A stretch of DNA of 30,426 bases from Silene noctiflora (Eukaryota > Streptophyta > Magnoliopsida > Caryophyllales > Caryophyllaceae): contig VHZZ01000015.1 in the NCBI GenBank assembly GCA_009801015.1, positions 120,979 to 151,404 of the forward strand, read 5' to 3'. This document shows, piece by piece, positions 1 through 10,732 of the stretch. How positions within the stretch are numbered: the first letter of the stretch is position 1; each line of letters opens with the position of its first letter. The notes beneath the pieces were generated by a model. That model was not told the origin of the DNA and ran no database searches. It saw only the letters and a list, made by a program, of their open reading frames with translations. The translations under genes were made by a program, and so were the position numbers.

Positions 1-500
1 AAAAAAAAAAATATAAGGTAGTTATTTTACAAAGACCCCTAAATGTAAGGTATTGTTTAACAAAAAACTCTTAAAATAATTATAAATGAAATTCCTGGCT
101 TCCTTTTCATAATGATGTTTTTGTTGGATCTTCATGTGGTTGTTCATGTGATACCTTTGAAAGATGTGGTTACTGACATTTGCATTGTACCATTTGAGAC
201 AAACGTAAGGAATTTGAAAAGCCACTCTTACCACATTTTTTACTCACATTTAAGACCAATAATAAATCATCTTACTTCAAATATGACCTAGTTTAATATT
301 ACACGTTACAAATATCTCCAACACCTACACCTATACCTATTTTAACAAGGGTAATTTAAGTGCTAAAAAAAAGTTAATTATAGGCTTAATTATAGCTAGA
401 TAGGGTAAAATTCATCCAACATGAATCATAGATAATCCAAGCATGATCTAAAATTCTAAAGTCTTAATTAACCTTATCATAATAAATTCAATAAGTCTAT
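1..500. other. Intergenic, no gene seen
   Basis: AT-rich sequence with poly-A and poly-T runs. The only reading frame of any length, on the minus strand near the left edge, is low-complexity and resembles no family I know. I see no RNA gene or clear repeat end here. Confidence 0.6.
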
Positions 501-677
501 GTTAAGATGGATATGTCTGTCTTAAAATCAAACGGATCAAATACACACCACTTGCATAAATAAAACAAGTCTTTTTTTTCTAATATCTAGACATTTTGTT
601 TTTGTCTAATCGATAAAATTAAAGAGATAGTTTTTTTTACCTATCTTAAGCTTAAGACGGATATTGTCCTTCTTAAA
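501..677. mobile_element. MITE-like element, TTAAGACGGATAT family (family 2)
   Basis: The left end contains TTAAGATGGATATGTC followed by GTCTTAA. The right end contains TTAAGACGGATATTGTCC followed by TTCTTAAA. Each end is close to palindromic and the two are roughly inverted copies of each other, enclosing about 130 bp of AT-rich sequence. The same ends and interior order (CACTTG, then ACAAG, then ATTTTG-like words, then GTCTA) recur near 22484, 30031 and, more weakly, 10577. That makes this a dispersed family, not a chance palindrome. There is no coding capacity. Boundaries are approximate and I could not fix a target-site duplication. Confidence 0.6.
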
Positions 678-1000
678 TGAGAATTATTTTGTTAAAATAA
701 TCCATATTGAAATTATTTGATTCAAATAAACCACTTAACTAGAAAAAAGTCGGTCGAAGATGACTAATTTAAAACCGATAAATTATACAGTTAATGAATT
801 GCATGGTACACCGTATTTGATTTATAATGGAGTCTTATTTATACATACAAGGGTAGCTATATCGATAATGAATTAACTAGTACAATGTTTCGCCGAGGGA
901 CATTAACATCTTCCTTCACATTATCGATCATCAAAGTGTCGATTGTCAAGTTCCGCATATGACTTGTTTCCGTTGATACACTCCAATAAAAACCATACTT

Positions 1001-1052
1001 AAATTATTTCAATGTAACAAAAACCTAAATTATTTCAATGTAACAAAAACCT
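1001..1052. repeat. Perfect 26-bp tandem duplication
   Basis: The 26-bp unit at 1001-1026, which starts AAATTATTTCAATG and ends AAAAACCT, is repeated exactly at 1027-1052. A third partial start (AATTTAAT) follows. The absence of mismatches suggests a recent event such as replication slippage. Confidence 0.9.
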
Positions 1053-3460
1053 AATTTAATAATCTGCACTCGATATAGCCTTCCTCCTAATTACCTAAAC
1101 GAATTCACATCAAATGATTGAAACATTTTATCCCTAACTACCTAAACAGAGTCGCATCCATCGATTTAAGTAATCTCATTCGAAAACCCCATAGTTAACC
1201 AACAATAGCACATTAGAAACTAAAATAGCTAGGCCAGTTCGATCTGACATTAGAGGTGGTCAAAATCACGGGTTGATTCGACTCGACTTTCGTCTCCCAG
1301 CCTGCCTGATTCAGACCTTAATGGGACCGCCTTCCCCTCCTAACCCGAGTTAGGCCAAGGTTGAATTCCCTAGCTCGGCTCTGCCTACCCTAAATCCGTC
1401 TAAATTTCTAAAAAAAATGGGACCAACTTAGCCAAATCCGCTCGCCCTTACCTACCCAAACCCAACAACAGGTCACGTCATCCCGACTTGACCCACCCGT
1501 CCCTACAAGCCAGCTTAGGAACGGTCCAACCAACCCAATCCAGCCATGAACACCTCAAATCCTCTATCCACCACAACAACCTAACTCGAAATGACCGAAA
1601 ATTATTCAAAAAAACCCTTTTTTCAGGTTTAGTAACACTCGACCTCGAAATCACAAAAGCTTTTGTATATTATATTATACTTGAATAATTTATCCCTTAC
1701 ACATATTCAAAGTCAATCATGTACTCACCCCAATATATCGAAGGACATTAAACCCAAGATAGCATCTTTCCAAAAGGTGGAGACAATTTACAAAGAAAAA
1801 CAGTATGATACGTACTACACTTTGTGTTTGTTATTGAGCAAAGCCATAAAAATCATAGCCCACATAAACGTACCAAAAATGTTTTTTTCTATGCGATATT
1901 TAATTGTTTATAAGCATAAAAACAAAACAAATTTATTGAGAGAATGCATGATTTATTTAGTTTAATAATTGAGCAACCTCGAAAACATATAATATACATG
2001 TGATTTTGTATAAGTGAAGGGCCCTTTGTCTACTGAAACTTAAAGGGTTGTTATTCCGAATATTTGTTACAAGGACATGCCAATCTATCACGGGTTAGGC
2101 TTTTGAGAACGACATTCATCCTTTGGTTTAATCAATTATTCTTCCATTTTGACTTTTTTACTCCGTCGTCAGGTTTTTTATATTCCCTCGGTTCGATTAA
2201 ATTAGTTACATTTGATCAAATATGTGAAGGAAACTTTAAAATGTACCTGTATGTAGTGATTTTGATTGAATAGACGGACTACCATTGAAAAGAAATACCT
2301 CGATAATACACAAATTATTATCATTTATTTATCTTTTTTTATTATTGGTATTATAAATGACATATTTCATTCATTTCACTACGTTATTCCTGTTTCGTAC
2401 CAAACAAAAACTATGTTATTCTTGTTTAGCTTTTTAAGGTCAAAGTTCCAAAACTTTAACCTTAATTAAGTATATTGCAAAATATTAAAAATTATAGTAT
2501 AATACTAAATTATTTACATAAGTAACTAGCTTAGAAAATCTTTTGGAAGGTATAATTTCAACAAAAAAAATATAATATATAAGGGCTTAGAAATGCGATC
2601 AAAGTAATGTATCATACACCGGAAAAAGTCAAGTAAAAAAAATCATATAGTGAAATGGAGGAGTACATTGGTTATTTTTAACTTTGTGCAATGATTTTAC
2701 ACAAGACCGATCAAGCGAAATAAGGTTGGTTGTCATTGACCCAATCATTATGCGAACAAGTGAAAAAAGTGAGTGTAAAAAAACAAGATATGTACAAAAT
2801 TTCTTAAAAAATCAGCTATTTTATTTCTTAGAAAAGCCAATTACTAGTATGCATGGTTGTATACCTTAATTAGCCTTGTTTTTTTGAGTTGAAATTCTGA
2901 TTATTTAATTTAGATTCTACTAGGTATATGTTCAGTTCAATTCAGATTAATTTAATTATCTTTACTTTTTAATTCAACATAATATAACTTAATTCAATTC
3001 AAATTCTATATATTCAACCCAACTCGATTCATCGAGTTTCAGTAAAAAAATAAAAATAAAAATAAAAATAATAATCCGGGCATGAAGTTAAAACCTAGCA
3101 AATATCAGTATTGGCCACTATTAATTTCCAAATTAGACAAACATGACATTAACTCACTAAAAGCTTCTGGTAATTTATATGCATGGTTGTGTACAATTTA
3201 ATGTCTTGCCACACAGAACAACTGCTTTTTCTATTGGTGATGTTTCGGTTGGTCTTAGCACTAGGCACTAGCTATTTCAACATCAAGGTTTCACTCTTCG
3301 GAGAAGCGGAATTAGAAATGAAATTTTAAATAGTTAACTGTTGTTTTATGGAGTATTGTTTTATATTTATGCTAACTCATATTTATAGATTTTTTGATGA
3401 AAATTTGATAACCTCAATTATATTTTGGGTGTTTGAGTCAACCAGTGTTACCTCTTATAA
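1053..3460. other. Intergenic, degenerate repeats, no gene seen
   Basis: Short plus-strand reading frames occur at 1488-1965, 2064-2469 and 2684-2869, but none resembles a known protein and their composition is that of AT-rich noncoding DNA. A C-rich block at about 1250-1510 begins GAGGTGGTCAAAATCACGGG and ends in ACCCACCCGTCCCT-like sequence. That layout is typical of decayed hAT-like non-autonomous elements, but I cannot prove termini. At 2930-3030 there is AATTCAA-rich sequence related to the AGTTCAG-type repeat at 3688. Confidence 0.5.
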
Positions 3461-3461
3461 T

Positions 3462-3608
3462 CAGTGGTGGATCTAAGGAGGTTAACAGGGGTCCTCGCCG
3501 CCCTAGCGGATGAGATTTTTGTAATTATTAGTTAAATTTTTCGAAATTGTTTCTGGTGTATCTTATATAATTACTCGCCCTCTAAGTTGAAATTCTGGCT
3601 CCGTCACT
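3462..3608. mobile_element. Small element with CAGTGGYGGA-type ends (family 3)
   Basis: The left end reads CAGTGGTGGATCTAAGG and the right end reads CTGGCTCCGTCACTA, whose complement is TAGTGACGGAGCCAG, giving an imperfect inverted repeat. Similar pairs delimit 4278-4454 and 26837-26984, and a one-sided fragment (GGGCGGAGCTAATTGG) sits at about 12653. The CAGTGGCGGAGC terminus is a common plant non-autonomous element end and is compatible with a hAT-type origin. That class assignment is inference. Confidence 0.5.
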
Positions 3609-3687
3609 ACTTAATACCAGCTAGTTCCGCCCTTGCTTTAAGGGATAGTGTCATACGAGTACTTATTCGTTCTTTACAAAGGTCCTG

Positions 3688-3868
3688 TTCTTTTCGGATA
3701 ATCTTCAACTCTCATTCAGCTTAGCTTATTTCAGCTCTATTTATCTCAGCAAATTCCAATACAGTTCAGCTCCATTCAACTCAATTCAGTTTAGTTTAGC
3801 TTACATTGACTCAATTATATTTAATGCAGTTCAGTTCAGCTCCATTTAACCCTAAATAATAGGGCCAA
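3688..3868. repeat. AGTTCAG/AATTCAG-rich element
   Basis: The block starts with CCTGTTCTTTTCGG and is dominated by variants of CAGTTCAGCTCCATT and TCAATTCAGTTTAG. It ends with AACCCTAAATAATAGGG. The complement of the insert at 22570-22728 has the same organisation (TTGTTCTTT end, AGTTCAG-rich body), so this is a dispersed family with a simple-sequence-like interior. It carries no coding sequence. Confidence 0.55.
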
Positions 3869-4277
3869 AGTGTATTAGGAAAAGTCCATATTCTCTGTCC
3901 CGTTTTCGTTTACCGACTTAAGTAAGCCAAAATTAAATGGAAGTAAACAAAGGAATGCAAGTAGTAGCTTCAATGAACTTAAATTCATTGCCCAGAAACA
4001 CATGATCAGTTTCAGTCAGCAATGCAATAAGAAAGAGTGTGTGTGGAGAATGCAGTGTGTAAGGAAGGTGGCAATTAATTTACTATGAAATTATTGCTAC
4101 TTACTTAAGGTAAACATTTAATGACATAAATTAATATAGCTCCTATTTATGGTAGAAAAATTCTGACAGCAATAAGGAACATTATTTCAATACATTCACT
4201 TGCTGTGAATGTGATACCTCTCAAGTCTCAATAATAGTGAAATAATGAATTAAAACTTTTGAGTTATTGTATATAAG
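3869..4277. other. Intergenic, nothing recognised
   Basis: AT-rich unique-looking sequence with no long frame, splice pattern or inverted ends that I could support. Confidence 0.5.
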
Positions 4278-4454
4278 CAATGACGGAGCTAGGAATTTAG
4301 CCCAGCGGAGATGAAAAATATCAGCAGGGACGAAAAACTAATAGTTTAAGTGAAGATCGGGAAAAAAAGAGGAAATTTTTTAACTAAAAACCTGGAATTT
4401 TCCATCTGCCAGCGAGGACGATCGCCCCTGTTAGACCCCATAGCTCCACCACTG
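4278..4454. mobile_element. Small element with CAGTGGYGGAGCTA ends (family 3)
   Basis: The left end is CAATGACGGAGCTAGG. The right end is TAGCTCCACCACTG, whose complement CAGTGGTGGAGCTA matches the left end at 12 of 14 positions. The interior contains CAGGGACGAAAAAC and CGATCGCCCCTGTTAG. This is the clearest terminal inverted repeat of the family in this window. It is too short to code for a transposase, so it is a non-autonomous copy. Confidence 0.65.
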
Positions 4455-5598
4455 TATAGGAGTAGTTGTAAAAGTTAATAATAGGTACCTTGCATCGTTA
4501 GTATGTCACGTCTTATAGTACACCACCTAAACTAAAATGTAAGTTACAATTTTGTAATTTACTCTTGAAGTGGTTTGGTACCAAGGGAGTGGTTAATTTT
4601 GATGTTTAGCTTATTGTACATAAATTTGACTATATTATTATATAAGTGACAAAGATTAAATAAATGTAAAATATATACAAGTAAAACTGACAAAAGGATT
4701 TACATGGTGCATATTGGAGTGGCAGGCTGGCAGCTACGTCCACCGGCTTTAGGGGAGATTTTATTGATATTAAGAAGTTACAAATTTCGGATTTAGATTA
4801 CAAAAGTTATGATATATGCATAACTGTTATGATGAGACAAAAAATTAGTATGTCTAAAATTGACCAAAATCTAATCAGAATTATGCTCATAATTAAAAAA
4901 AACTTTTAACTCAAACAAATTACTAAAAAAAGCCCTAATCAAACACTGTTTAGCTTTGGGGGATTTGCCCCCAAATTCCCACTGGCCAGGTGTTTTAACA
5001 CTTAGACCTGACACGCTGACTGATCTTTACGGCATCTAGTCCAGCGATGCAAAGTTTTGATACAAAAGACATGTTAGATGTAGTTCGAATCCAACATATC
5101 TACAGGAAAGTTAACAGAGTTAGCGTTTGACTTGCTAATCAATGAGTTCAAGACTTCAAGCAACTACCAATATCGTCCATCTCCATGTACCACCGGACCC
5201 TCTTCAATTCGATCTATATTGCGTGAAGACTTTCCGGGTATAGCGCTCTCTCGTTTTATTCCTTAATTTCCGGGTTTAACCCTCTCATGTAACAAAAAAA
5301 ACCGAAAAAGAAATATAATATGAGTATATTAAATTTGGCTATCAAAATGTTGACACGCATACAGTCAAAGAATGATGGCAATGTGTTTGTACCCAAAGAT
5401 CCAAAACACACAAAAATAAATAAAAGGGAAGGTCAGGCCAACAGCCAAACTCCTCTCTTTAAGCACTTTTTAGTCGTTAGCTTTTGAACCAAGCCAAAAC
5501 TAGTCACTCTTCACATGCTTCTACCATCATTATTTTCACCCTAAATAGCATGTAAAATACGACTCACATAATATAACATAATACCTCTAATTATCAAA
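4455..5598. other. Intergenic, nothing recognised
   Basis: There is no coding region. The block at about 4960-5270 is richer in G+C than its surroundings (GGGGGATTTGCCCCC is a perfect 15-bp hairpin-like palindrome at about 4958-4972) and may be a decayed repeat. I cannot assign it to a family. Confidence 0.45.
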
Positions 5599-5787
5599 AC
5601 GTCTTACTTGTAACGGACACTATCTGTCACAAGCTGAAGACGGATAGTATTTCTATTACAATAAGGCAATTGAGAGGGCAAGTGGGGAGAAATGGAGCAC
5701 CCCATGAATAGTGTCACTTGCATATTGTGAGAGGGGCACTATCCGTCTTCAACTTGAGACAGGTTGTGCCCGTCTTCAATAAGAATT
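5599..5787. mobile_element. MITE, AAGACGGATAGTG family (family 1), inverted orientation
   Basis: The left end (GTCACAAGCTGAAGACGGAT) and the complement of the right end (CTCAAGTTGAAGACGGATAG) match over most of their length, giving terminal inverted repeats of roughly 50 bp. The core reads GGGCAAGTGGGGAGAAATGG. Four more copies lie at 22926, 28082, 28621 and 29734 in the opposite orientation, where the core reads as the complement (CCCACTTGCC). At about 190 bp with no coding capacity and long inverted ends, it fits a miniature inverted-repeat element. I could not identify the target duplication. Confidence 0.75.
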
Positions 5788-6857
5788 TGTGACTAATTAT
5801 ATCATTGCTTATTGGTATCCATTGATTGATAAAAAATGAAATTATCTTACACCGAGTACTATTAAAGTTAAGTCATTTGAAGGCTTCTGATTGGTTCCCT
5901 GATTTAAGAGAATTTTTTTTCATTTTCTAAGGTTGACCCCACCACAAACTTGTCATAGATTATTTAACATCATTTCATTCCATTATTATTTCTGAATATG
6001 ACGTCTAATTATCGTACAAACCAACATATTTCGTATGTTATCTAAAAGACAACCCGTGCATTTTTTTACACGGGATTAAAACTAGTTGAGTTAATAGTTA
6101 GAGTCGTTATGAGTCTAAAAATTAAATTGGTTTAAAATTAAGTAAAAGAAATTATAAAGGAAAAACGAAGAAATTATCTTAGAAAATGGGGTAGCTCTAT
6201 CATTTTTTTTTTTTTAAGTATATATGTTGATGTTGTACAATCTCATAATCGTATGTACCATGTAAATATTGCTGTATAAATACATTGCTCTTTTCAGTGC
6301 GTGACATCGTGATGGTCTTACATTTCGCTAGTACAAGAGCAATATTAAACTAATATTTGTATGTTTTTTGTTTAGATGTTGTGATAATTTAACTCAATTC
6401 AGTTCAATTTTTATAAATTTACTTTCACGTAGTTAAGTTTAGGTGTCAAGTCATATAGACTCATTTCATTTTTTTTTTTTATATATATTCAATTAAGTTG
6501 AATTTAGGTATTACATTTCGATAAATCAGATAATATCAATCCAAAAGAGTCTCCAACTACTATACTACTCCCTTCTATTCTCCAACATCGTCCACATTTC
6601 CTAAAATAACAAATTCACTAAATCTTCTACTTACCTTATTAGTCTATAATTTGTAATTCTTAGTACTTGTGACCCGACATTTCCTCTCTTACTTTACATT
6701 TTCCACCATAAATTTCATTCATTTTCAAAATTCTACCCAAAAAATAACGTGAAATATCATACTAAATAGGAGGAAGTAGCACATAAGACAAGATCGAAAT
6801 GCCTAACACTAATAAAACTTTCCATTTTGGCTTGGTTCAAAATGAAATGTTATCCAA
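5788..6857. other. Intergenic, nothing recognised
   Basis: AT-rich with several homopolymer T runs. At 6385-6530 there is AATTCAGTTCAA-type sequence distantly like the repeat at 3688. I see no gene. Confidence 0.5.
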
Positions 6858-6905
6858 CATGACTTAATCTTAAGATGGATATACCGATTTTAAATGTGCA
6901 AACCA
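6858..6905. repeat. Partial family 2 MITE end
   Basis: CTTAAGATGGATATACCG, followed by TTTTAAA, resembles the left terminus of the family 2 elements (501, 30031). No matching right end is visible before the HIPP leader, so this is probably a fragment. It lies about 350 bp upstream of the HIPP start codon. Confidence 0.35.
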
Positions 6906-7062
6906 CAATGAGTGTGTTTTAAAATGTGAATAAATAAAGTGAGATAGAGAAGAGAGAAACATTTAGGAGCAGAGTCCCACATCTTCTGCTTCAATTCGCT
7001 TCATATATCTCTCTTTTCTCCCTACAAAAGTTTGTAACTCCCTAAAAACTCTGAAACTAATG

Positions 7063-7094
<32 letters not shown>
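7063..7094 (+). repeat. (CAA)n microsatellite in the HIPP leader
   Basis: About ten CAA triplets in a row lie roughly 170 bp upstream of the HIPP ATG, in the pyrimidine- and A-rich stretch that is probably its 5' UTR or core promoter. CAA repeats are unstructured in RNA. The length is likely polymorphic. Confidence 0.85.
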
Positions 7095-7258
7095 TACATA
7101 CAACAACAAATTAGGCTCATTTTTCAGAGCTCTTAGTTTTTAATGTCTTTCACCCACTTTCTTCTTAACTAACCCCACATCATCCCCTTCTTTATTTCTT
7201 CTTAACCACACTTTTTCTTCTATTTTCTCATTTCTCAGATCTCTTTAACTTTAACAAT

Positions 7259-7715
7259 ATGAGCAAAGAAGAATTCTTGAAAATTCAGGTTCATTAATTC
7301 ATTAATTATTACATTTGTTTTTGAGTTTTTGGGATTTTGTAATTAATGTTTTTTTTGTGGGCATTTATACATGCAGACTTGTGTTCTTAAAGTTAATATA
7401 CATTGTGATGGGTGCAAACATAAAGTCAAGAAAATTCTTCAGAAAATTGATGGTAATACCTTTTAACTATAATTACTCCGTATTCCGCTTCAGTTTAGTT
7501 TAGTTTAGTTTAGTTGAGTTGTTTCGCTTTTTTATTTTACTTTTGTACATACGTCTTTATATAATTTTGTTATATGAAACAGGAGTTTATAAGACAAACA
7601 TAGAAGCAGAAACAGGAAAAGTAACGGTTTCTGGGAATGTAGACTCGACAACATTGATCAAGAAACTTAATAAATCTGGTAAACATGCCGAACTTTGGGC
7701 CGCCCCAAAACCCGC

Positions 7716-7755
<40 letters not shown>

Positions 7756-9129
7756 CCGGTTAAGGGCAAGGCTGATTTTGGGAAGCCCAATAATAACCAA
7801 AACCCGCCGAAAGGCGGGGGTGGAGGCGGAGGTGGAGGTGGTGGAGGAGGAGGAGGTGGAGGTGGAGGTGGAGGTGGGCCCCAGCAACTGAGTCCGCAAC
7901 AGTTGCAACAAATTCAACAGTTACAGCAACAGATGAAAGGTGTTGGTGTGGGGGGTGGCCCACAGTTTCCGGGAATGAAGATGATGCCGCCGCCACCGCA
8001 GCAGAAACCGCAGCAGCAGCAGCAATTACTCGGGAAGGGTAAGTTTGAGGATGAGGATGATGAGTTTGATGACGACGATTATGATAGTGAGTTTGATGAC
8101 GAGGATGAGGATTATGAGGATTATGATGATGAGGAGGAGTTTGATGATTTGCCTCCTAATAAAATGAAGCCGGTTAGTATGGGTGGCGGTGGCGGTGGCG
8201 GCGGCGGTGGTGGTCCTGGTCCGGCGATGATGAATCCTCATCTTATGAATGCCATTGCTCAGGCTAAGGCGGCTGCGGCCGCTAATGGTGGCGGTAATAA
8301 TGGAATGATTGGAATGAATGGAATGAAAGCCGGTGGTGGTGGTGGTGGCGGCGGCGGCGGTGGTAATGTTCCGGTTATTGTGAATGATGGTAAGAATGGT
8401 AATGGTGGTAAAAAGGGAGGGAATGGAGGAGGTGCTGGTGCCGGTGGTGGTGGTGGTAATGATGGAGGTGGTGGTAAAAATGGAGGGAAACAAGGTGGTG
8501 GTGGTGGGCCCATGCCTGTTAATGGTAATAATGGCAAGAATGGTAATAATAATGGCCAACAACAACAACAACATCATGGCGGCAGCGGTGGTGGTGGAAA
8601 CATGATGATGATGAATGGTGGTGGTAAAAAAGGCGGTGACGGTGGTGGTGGTGGTGGTGGATTACCACCTCATCATGGTATGATGGGAGGTGGTAATGGT
8701 ATGAACCCAAATGTAGGAGGGTTCAATCATAATGCCATGGGTGGAGGGGCCATGCCCATGCCCATGTCCATGCCTTCTCATGTACATGGAGGTGGTGCAC
8801 CCAACATGAGTCAAATGCCACCAATGACTCAAGTGGCAAGTATGCAAATGGGTCCAATGGGTTCAATCTCGGCGGTCCAAGGACTTCCAACCGGTGGGCC
8901 GCCTCCTGGAATGATGGCGGCCCATGGTAATCCACAACAACAATACATGGCACAAATGATGATGGACCAACAACGAGCCAACGGTAATGAGCGGTTTCAA
9001 CCTATGATGTATGCTCCTCCACCCCCACCGATGCATTATATGTCGCCCTACCCGCCCCCACCTCCGGCCGACCCCTATGCAAACTACTTCAGTGAAGAAA
9101 ATGCCTCATCAAGTTGTAATGTAATGTGA
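7259..9129 (+). CDS. Heavy-metal-associated isoprenylated plant protein (HIPP), 550 aa, 3 exons
   Basis: Exons are 7259-7288, 7377-7452 and 7583-9129, with GT-AG introns and consistent phases. The protein starts [10 protein letters not shown] and continues into an HMA fold, residues about 11-75. The metal-binding motif is HCDGC, with C20 and C23, followed by [13 protein letters not shown]. This N-terminus is that of the Arabidopsis HIPP32/33/34 group. The remaining ~470 residues are low complexity: an Asn run from an (AAT)n tract at about 7718-7752, long Gly tracts, Gln stretches, an Asp/Glu block at about 189-222, then Met/Pro/Gly-rich sequence. The protein ends CNVM, a CaaX box whose final Met favours farnesylation. 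HIPPs bind transition metals at the membrane or nucleus and act in metal handling, stress and pathogen responses. Family is certain; which paralogue is not. A possible poly(A) signal AATAAA lies at 9447-9452. The intron before exon 3 holds a (TTTAG)n run at about 7493-7517. Confidence 0.93.
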
Positions 9130-10142
9130 TAAAAATGGTACTCCATATAGTATTTGCTTAAGGTTAATTAAGCTTTATATTTAATGATTTGGGTCATTTA
9201 TATATGTTCTTTACTTCACTTTCAATCCTTTTCCTAGCTCTAAGTTGAATCCAAGATTTCCTTTGACCATAGATCAAGGTAAGCTATATATAATTATATA
9301 GATATAAAATTATATAAGAGAAAAAAAAAAACAAGTTTATTTATTAGTGAATTATGATAATGTAAGCTTCTTAGCTAGATGGTGATAGTGAGAGGCACAC
9401 TTTAATGAGGTGTTTATATGTGTGTATAATGTTTGGAGAAACATCAAATAAAGAATAGAGAATGGACTTTTATTTAGCATCCAATATCTTTATGTTTTTA
9501 GTATACTTGGCCAATTTTACATGTTAGATTTTTTTTTTTATCCAAACAAAAGAGTACTTTATTCATGGAAAAAATTAGGATTCATCCAAATTAGAATATG
9601 TGATAATTAGTTTTATATTGTCTGAAATCAGGAAACTACAAGAACCCAAAATGAAAATTATTAATTGGGATCAACTTTGAAAGTCTCATTTCTATTGGCA
9701 ACCCTATAACATTTTTTGTTTTTTTTTTTTATTTTATTTTGTGAAGAATAATTGTAGAATTGTAATATAAAAGTCATCAAGCTGAATGACGATTTTATGA
9801 CAAAGTTGTCATGTGACACGAGTTCTTTTATCATACTAGGTTAGATAAATGCCATTCTACGCATCCTTCTATTCAACAAATATATCGAAAGCTAATCGAA
9901 TTTAAGTATTTAATACAAGTATCTTTTTTTTATTTAAGGATAAATTCAACAAAAAAATATTATAAAACTAAAAAAATTGAGTGCAACTAAGACAAGATAG
10001 GAATTAGGAAAGCATGTTATTGGTTATGATAAATCACATGTCATGTTTATTGGCTTGTATGCAAAATCAAGGTTGGCCTAATAATGTGGAGAGGTCCATT
10101 TCACTAGTATCACTCAATGAATTGCACCAAAGTGGATTATTG
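9130..10142. other. HIPP 3' UTR and intergenic sequence
   Basis: The first 300-350 bp are the likely 3' UTR, with a candidate polyadenylation signal near 9447. The rest is AT-rich with poly-T runs, and I see no gene in it. Confidence 0.5.
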
Positions 10143-10188
10143 GACCCATGCCCCACTTGTGTACTACTCTTAGAACTAATTATCAATG
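10143..10188. repeat. Direct repeat, copy 1 (partner at 10748)
   Basis: A 46-bp segment contains TACTACTCTTAGAACTAAT. A diverged copy lies at 10748-10793 and contains TACTATTCTTAGAACTAAT. The differences are mostly C-to-T or G-to-A in the second copy. The two copies bracket two small elements (10205-10556 and 10577-10732). A short frame spanning copy 1 (10014-10223) resembles no protein. Confidence 0.7.
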
Positions 10189-10204
10189 GCCAAATTGTCG
10201 CGGT

Positions 10205-10556
10205 TGGTGGATTATACATCTGATGTATTACCATCAATTTTATAGTTTATGAGCATTGTAATAAAATTTTTGAGTTTTATTGTAAAAATGATGAGTTTTA
10301 CTATAAAGTTTTTGAGTTCATTCACTCAAACATTAAGATAAAAAAATTACAATAAAATTAAAAAACATTGCATACAAACTTAGTTAAATTTGAGTTTTGA
10401 TGGAAAAAAAATTAAAATCTAACCTATAAACTTTAATAAGCTCAGAAAAAAATATACACATGCTCAAAAATAAATAAAGTTTGAGATAATAAGCTCAGAA
10501 AAAATATATATATACTCAAAAACAAGTAAAATTAGAGGTAATACATCCGATGTATG
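10205..10556. mobile_element. Small AT-rich element with TACATCNGATGTA ends
   Basis: The left end ATACATCTGATGTATTACC and the right end GGTAATACATCCGATGTAT are inverted copies of each other. Each end is itself nearly palindromic around TACATC-GATGTA. The interior is very AT-rich, with repeated words such as TAAGCTCAGAAAAA (twice) and TTTTTGAGTTTTA. There is no coding capacity. The layout is MITE-like; superfamily is unknown to me. Confidence 0.55.
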
Positions 10557-10576
10557 TTCATTTTTCTCAAATTCTC

Positions 10577-10732
10577 GTTTAAGACAGGTTAAATATATAC
10601 CCATTTAAAATAAATAAATAAAAAAAAAGTAAAAAAAATAAATTGAAAAATCAACAGATTTGTTCTATATATACTTATATGAGATAATATTTAACCTGTT
10701 TTATTATTAAGACGAATATGTCCATTTTAAGG
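10577..10732. mobile_element. Probable degenerate family 2 MITE
   Basis: The left end is GTTTAAGACAGGTTAAATAT with CCATTTAAA after it. The right end is TAACCTGTTTTATTATTAAG with GACGAATATGTCCATTTTAA. AGACAGGTTAAATAT is inverted as ATATTTAACCTGTTT. Ends and size resemble the elements at 501 and 30031, but the interior differs, so this is a weaker member. Confidence 0.45.

Noticed and set aside
5072..5088. tRNA-like B box (TAGTTCGAATCC) suggesting a tRNA or SINE
   Set aside because: No convincing A box at the right distance, no cloverleaf and no poly-A tail or target duplication.
7519..7582. N-terminal extension of the HIPP third-exon frame ([20 protein letters not shown])
   Set aside because: This is intron 2 translated. 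The acceptor AAACAG at 7577-7582 and continuity with the HMA fold show coding resumes at 7583.
7570..8953. Several long frames antisense to, or out of frame with, the HIPP tail
   Set aside because: They are translations of the GGN, AAT, ATG and GAT triplet tracts in other frames. They have no domain and no splice or promoter support.
10014..10223. Frame of 69 residues as a small gene
   Set aside because: It runs across the 46-bp direct repeat and into the end of a MITE-like element. No conserved motif is visible.
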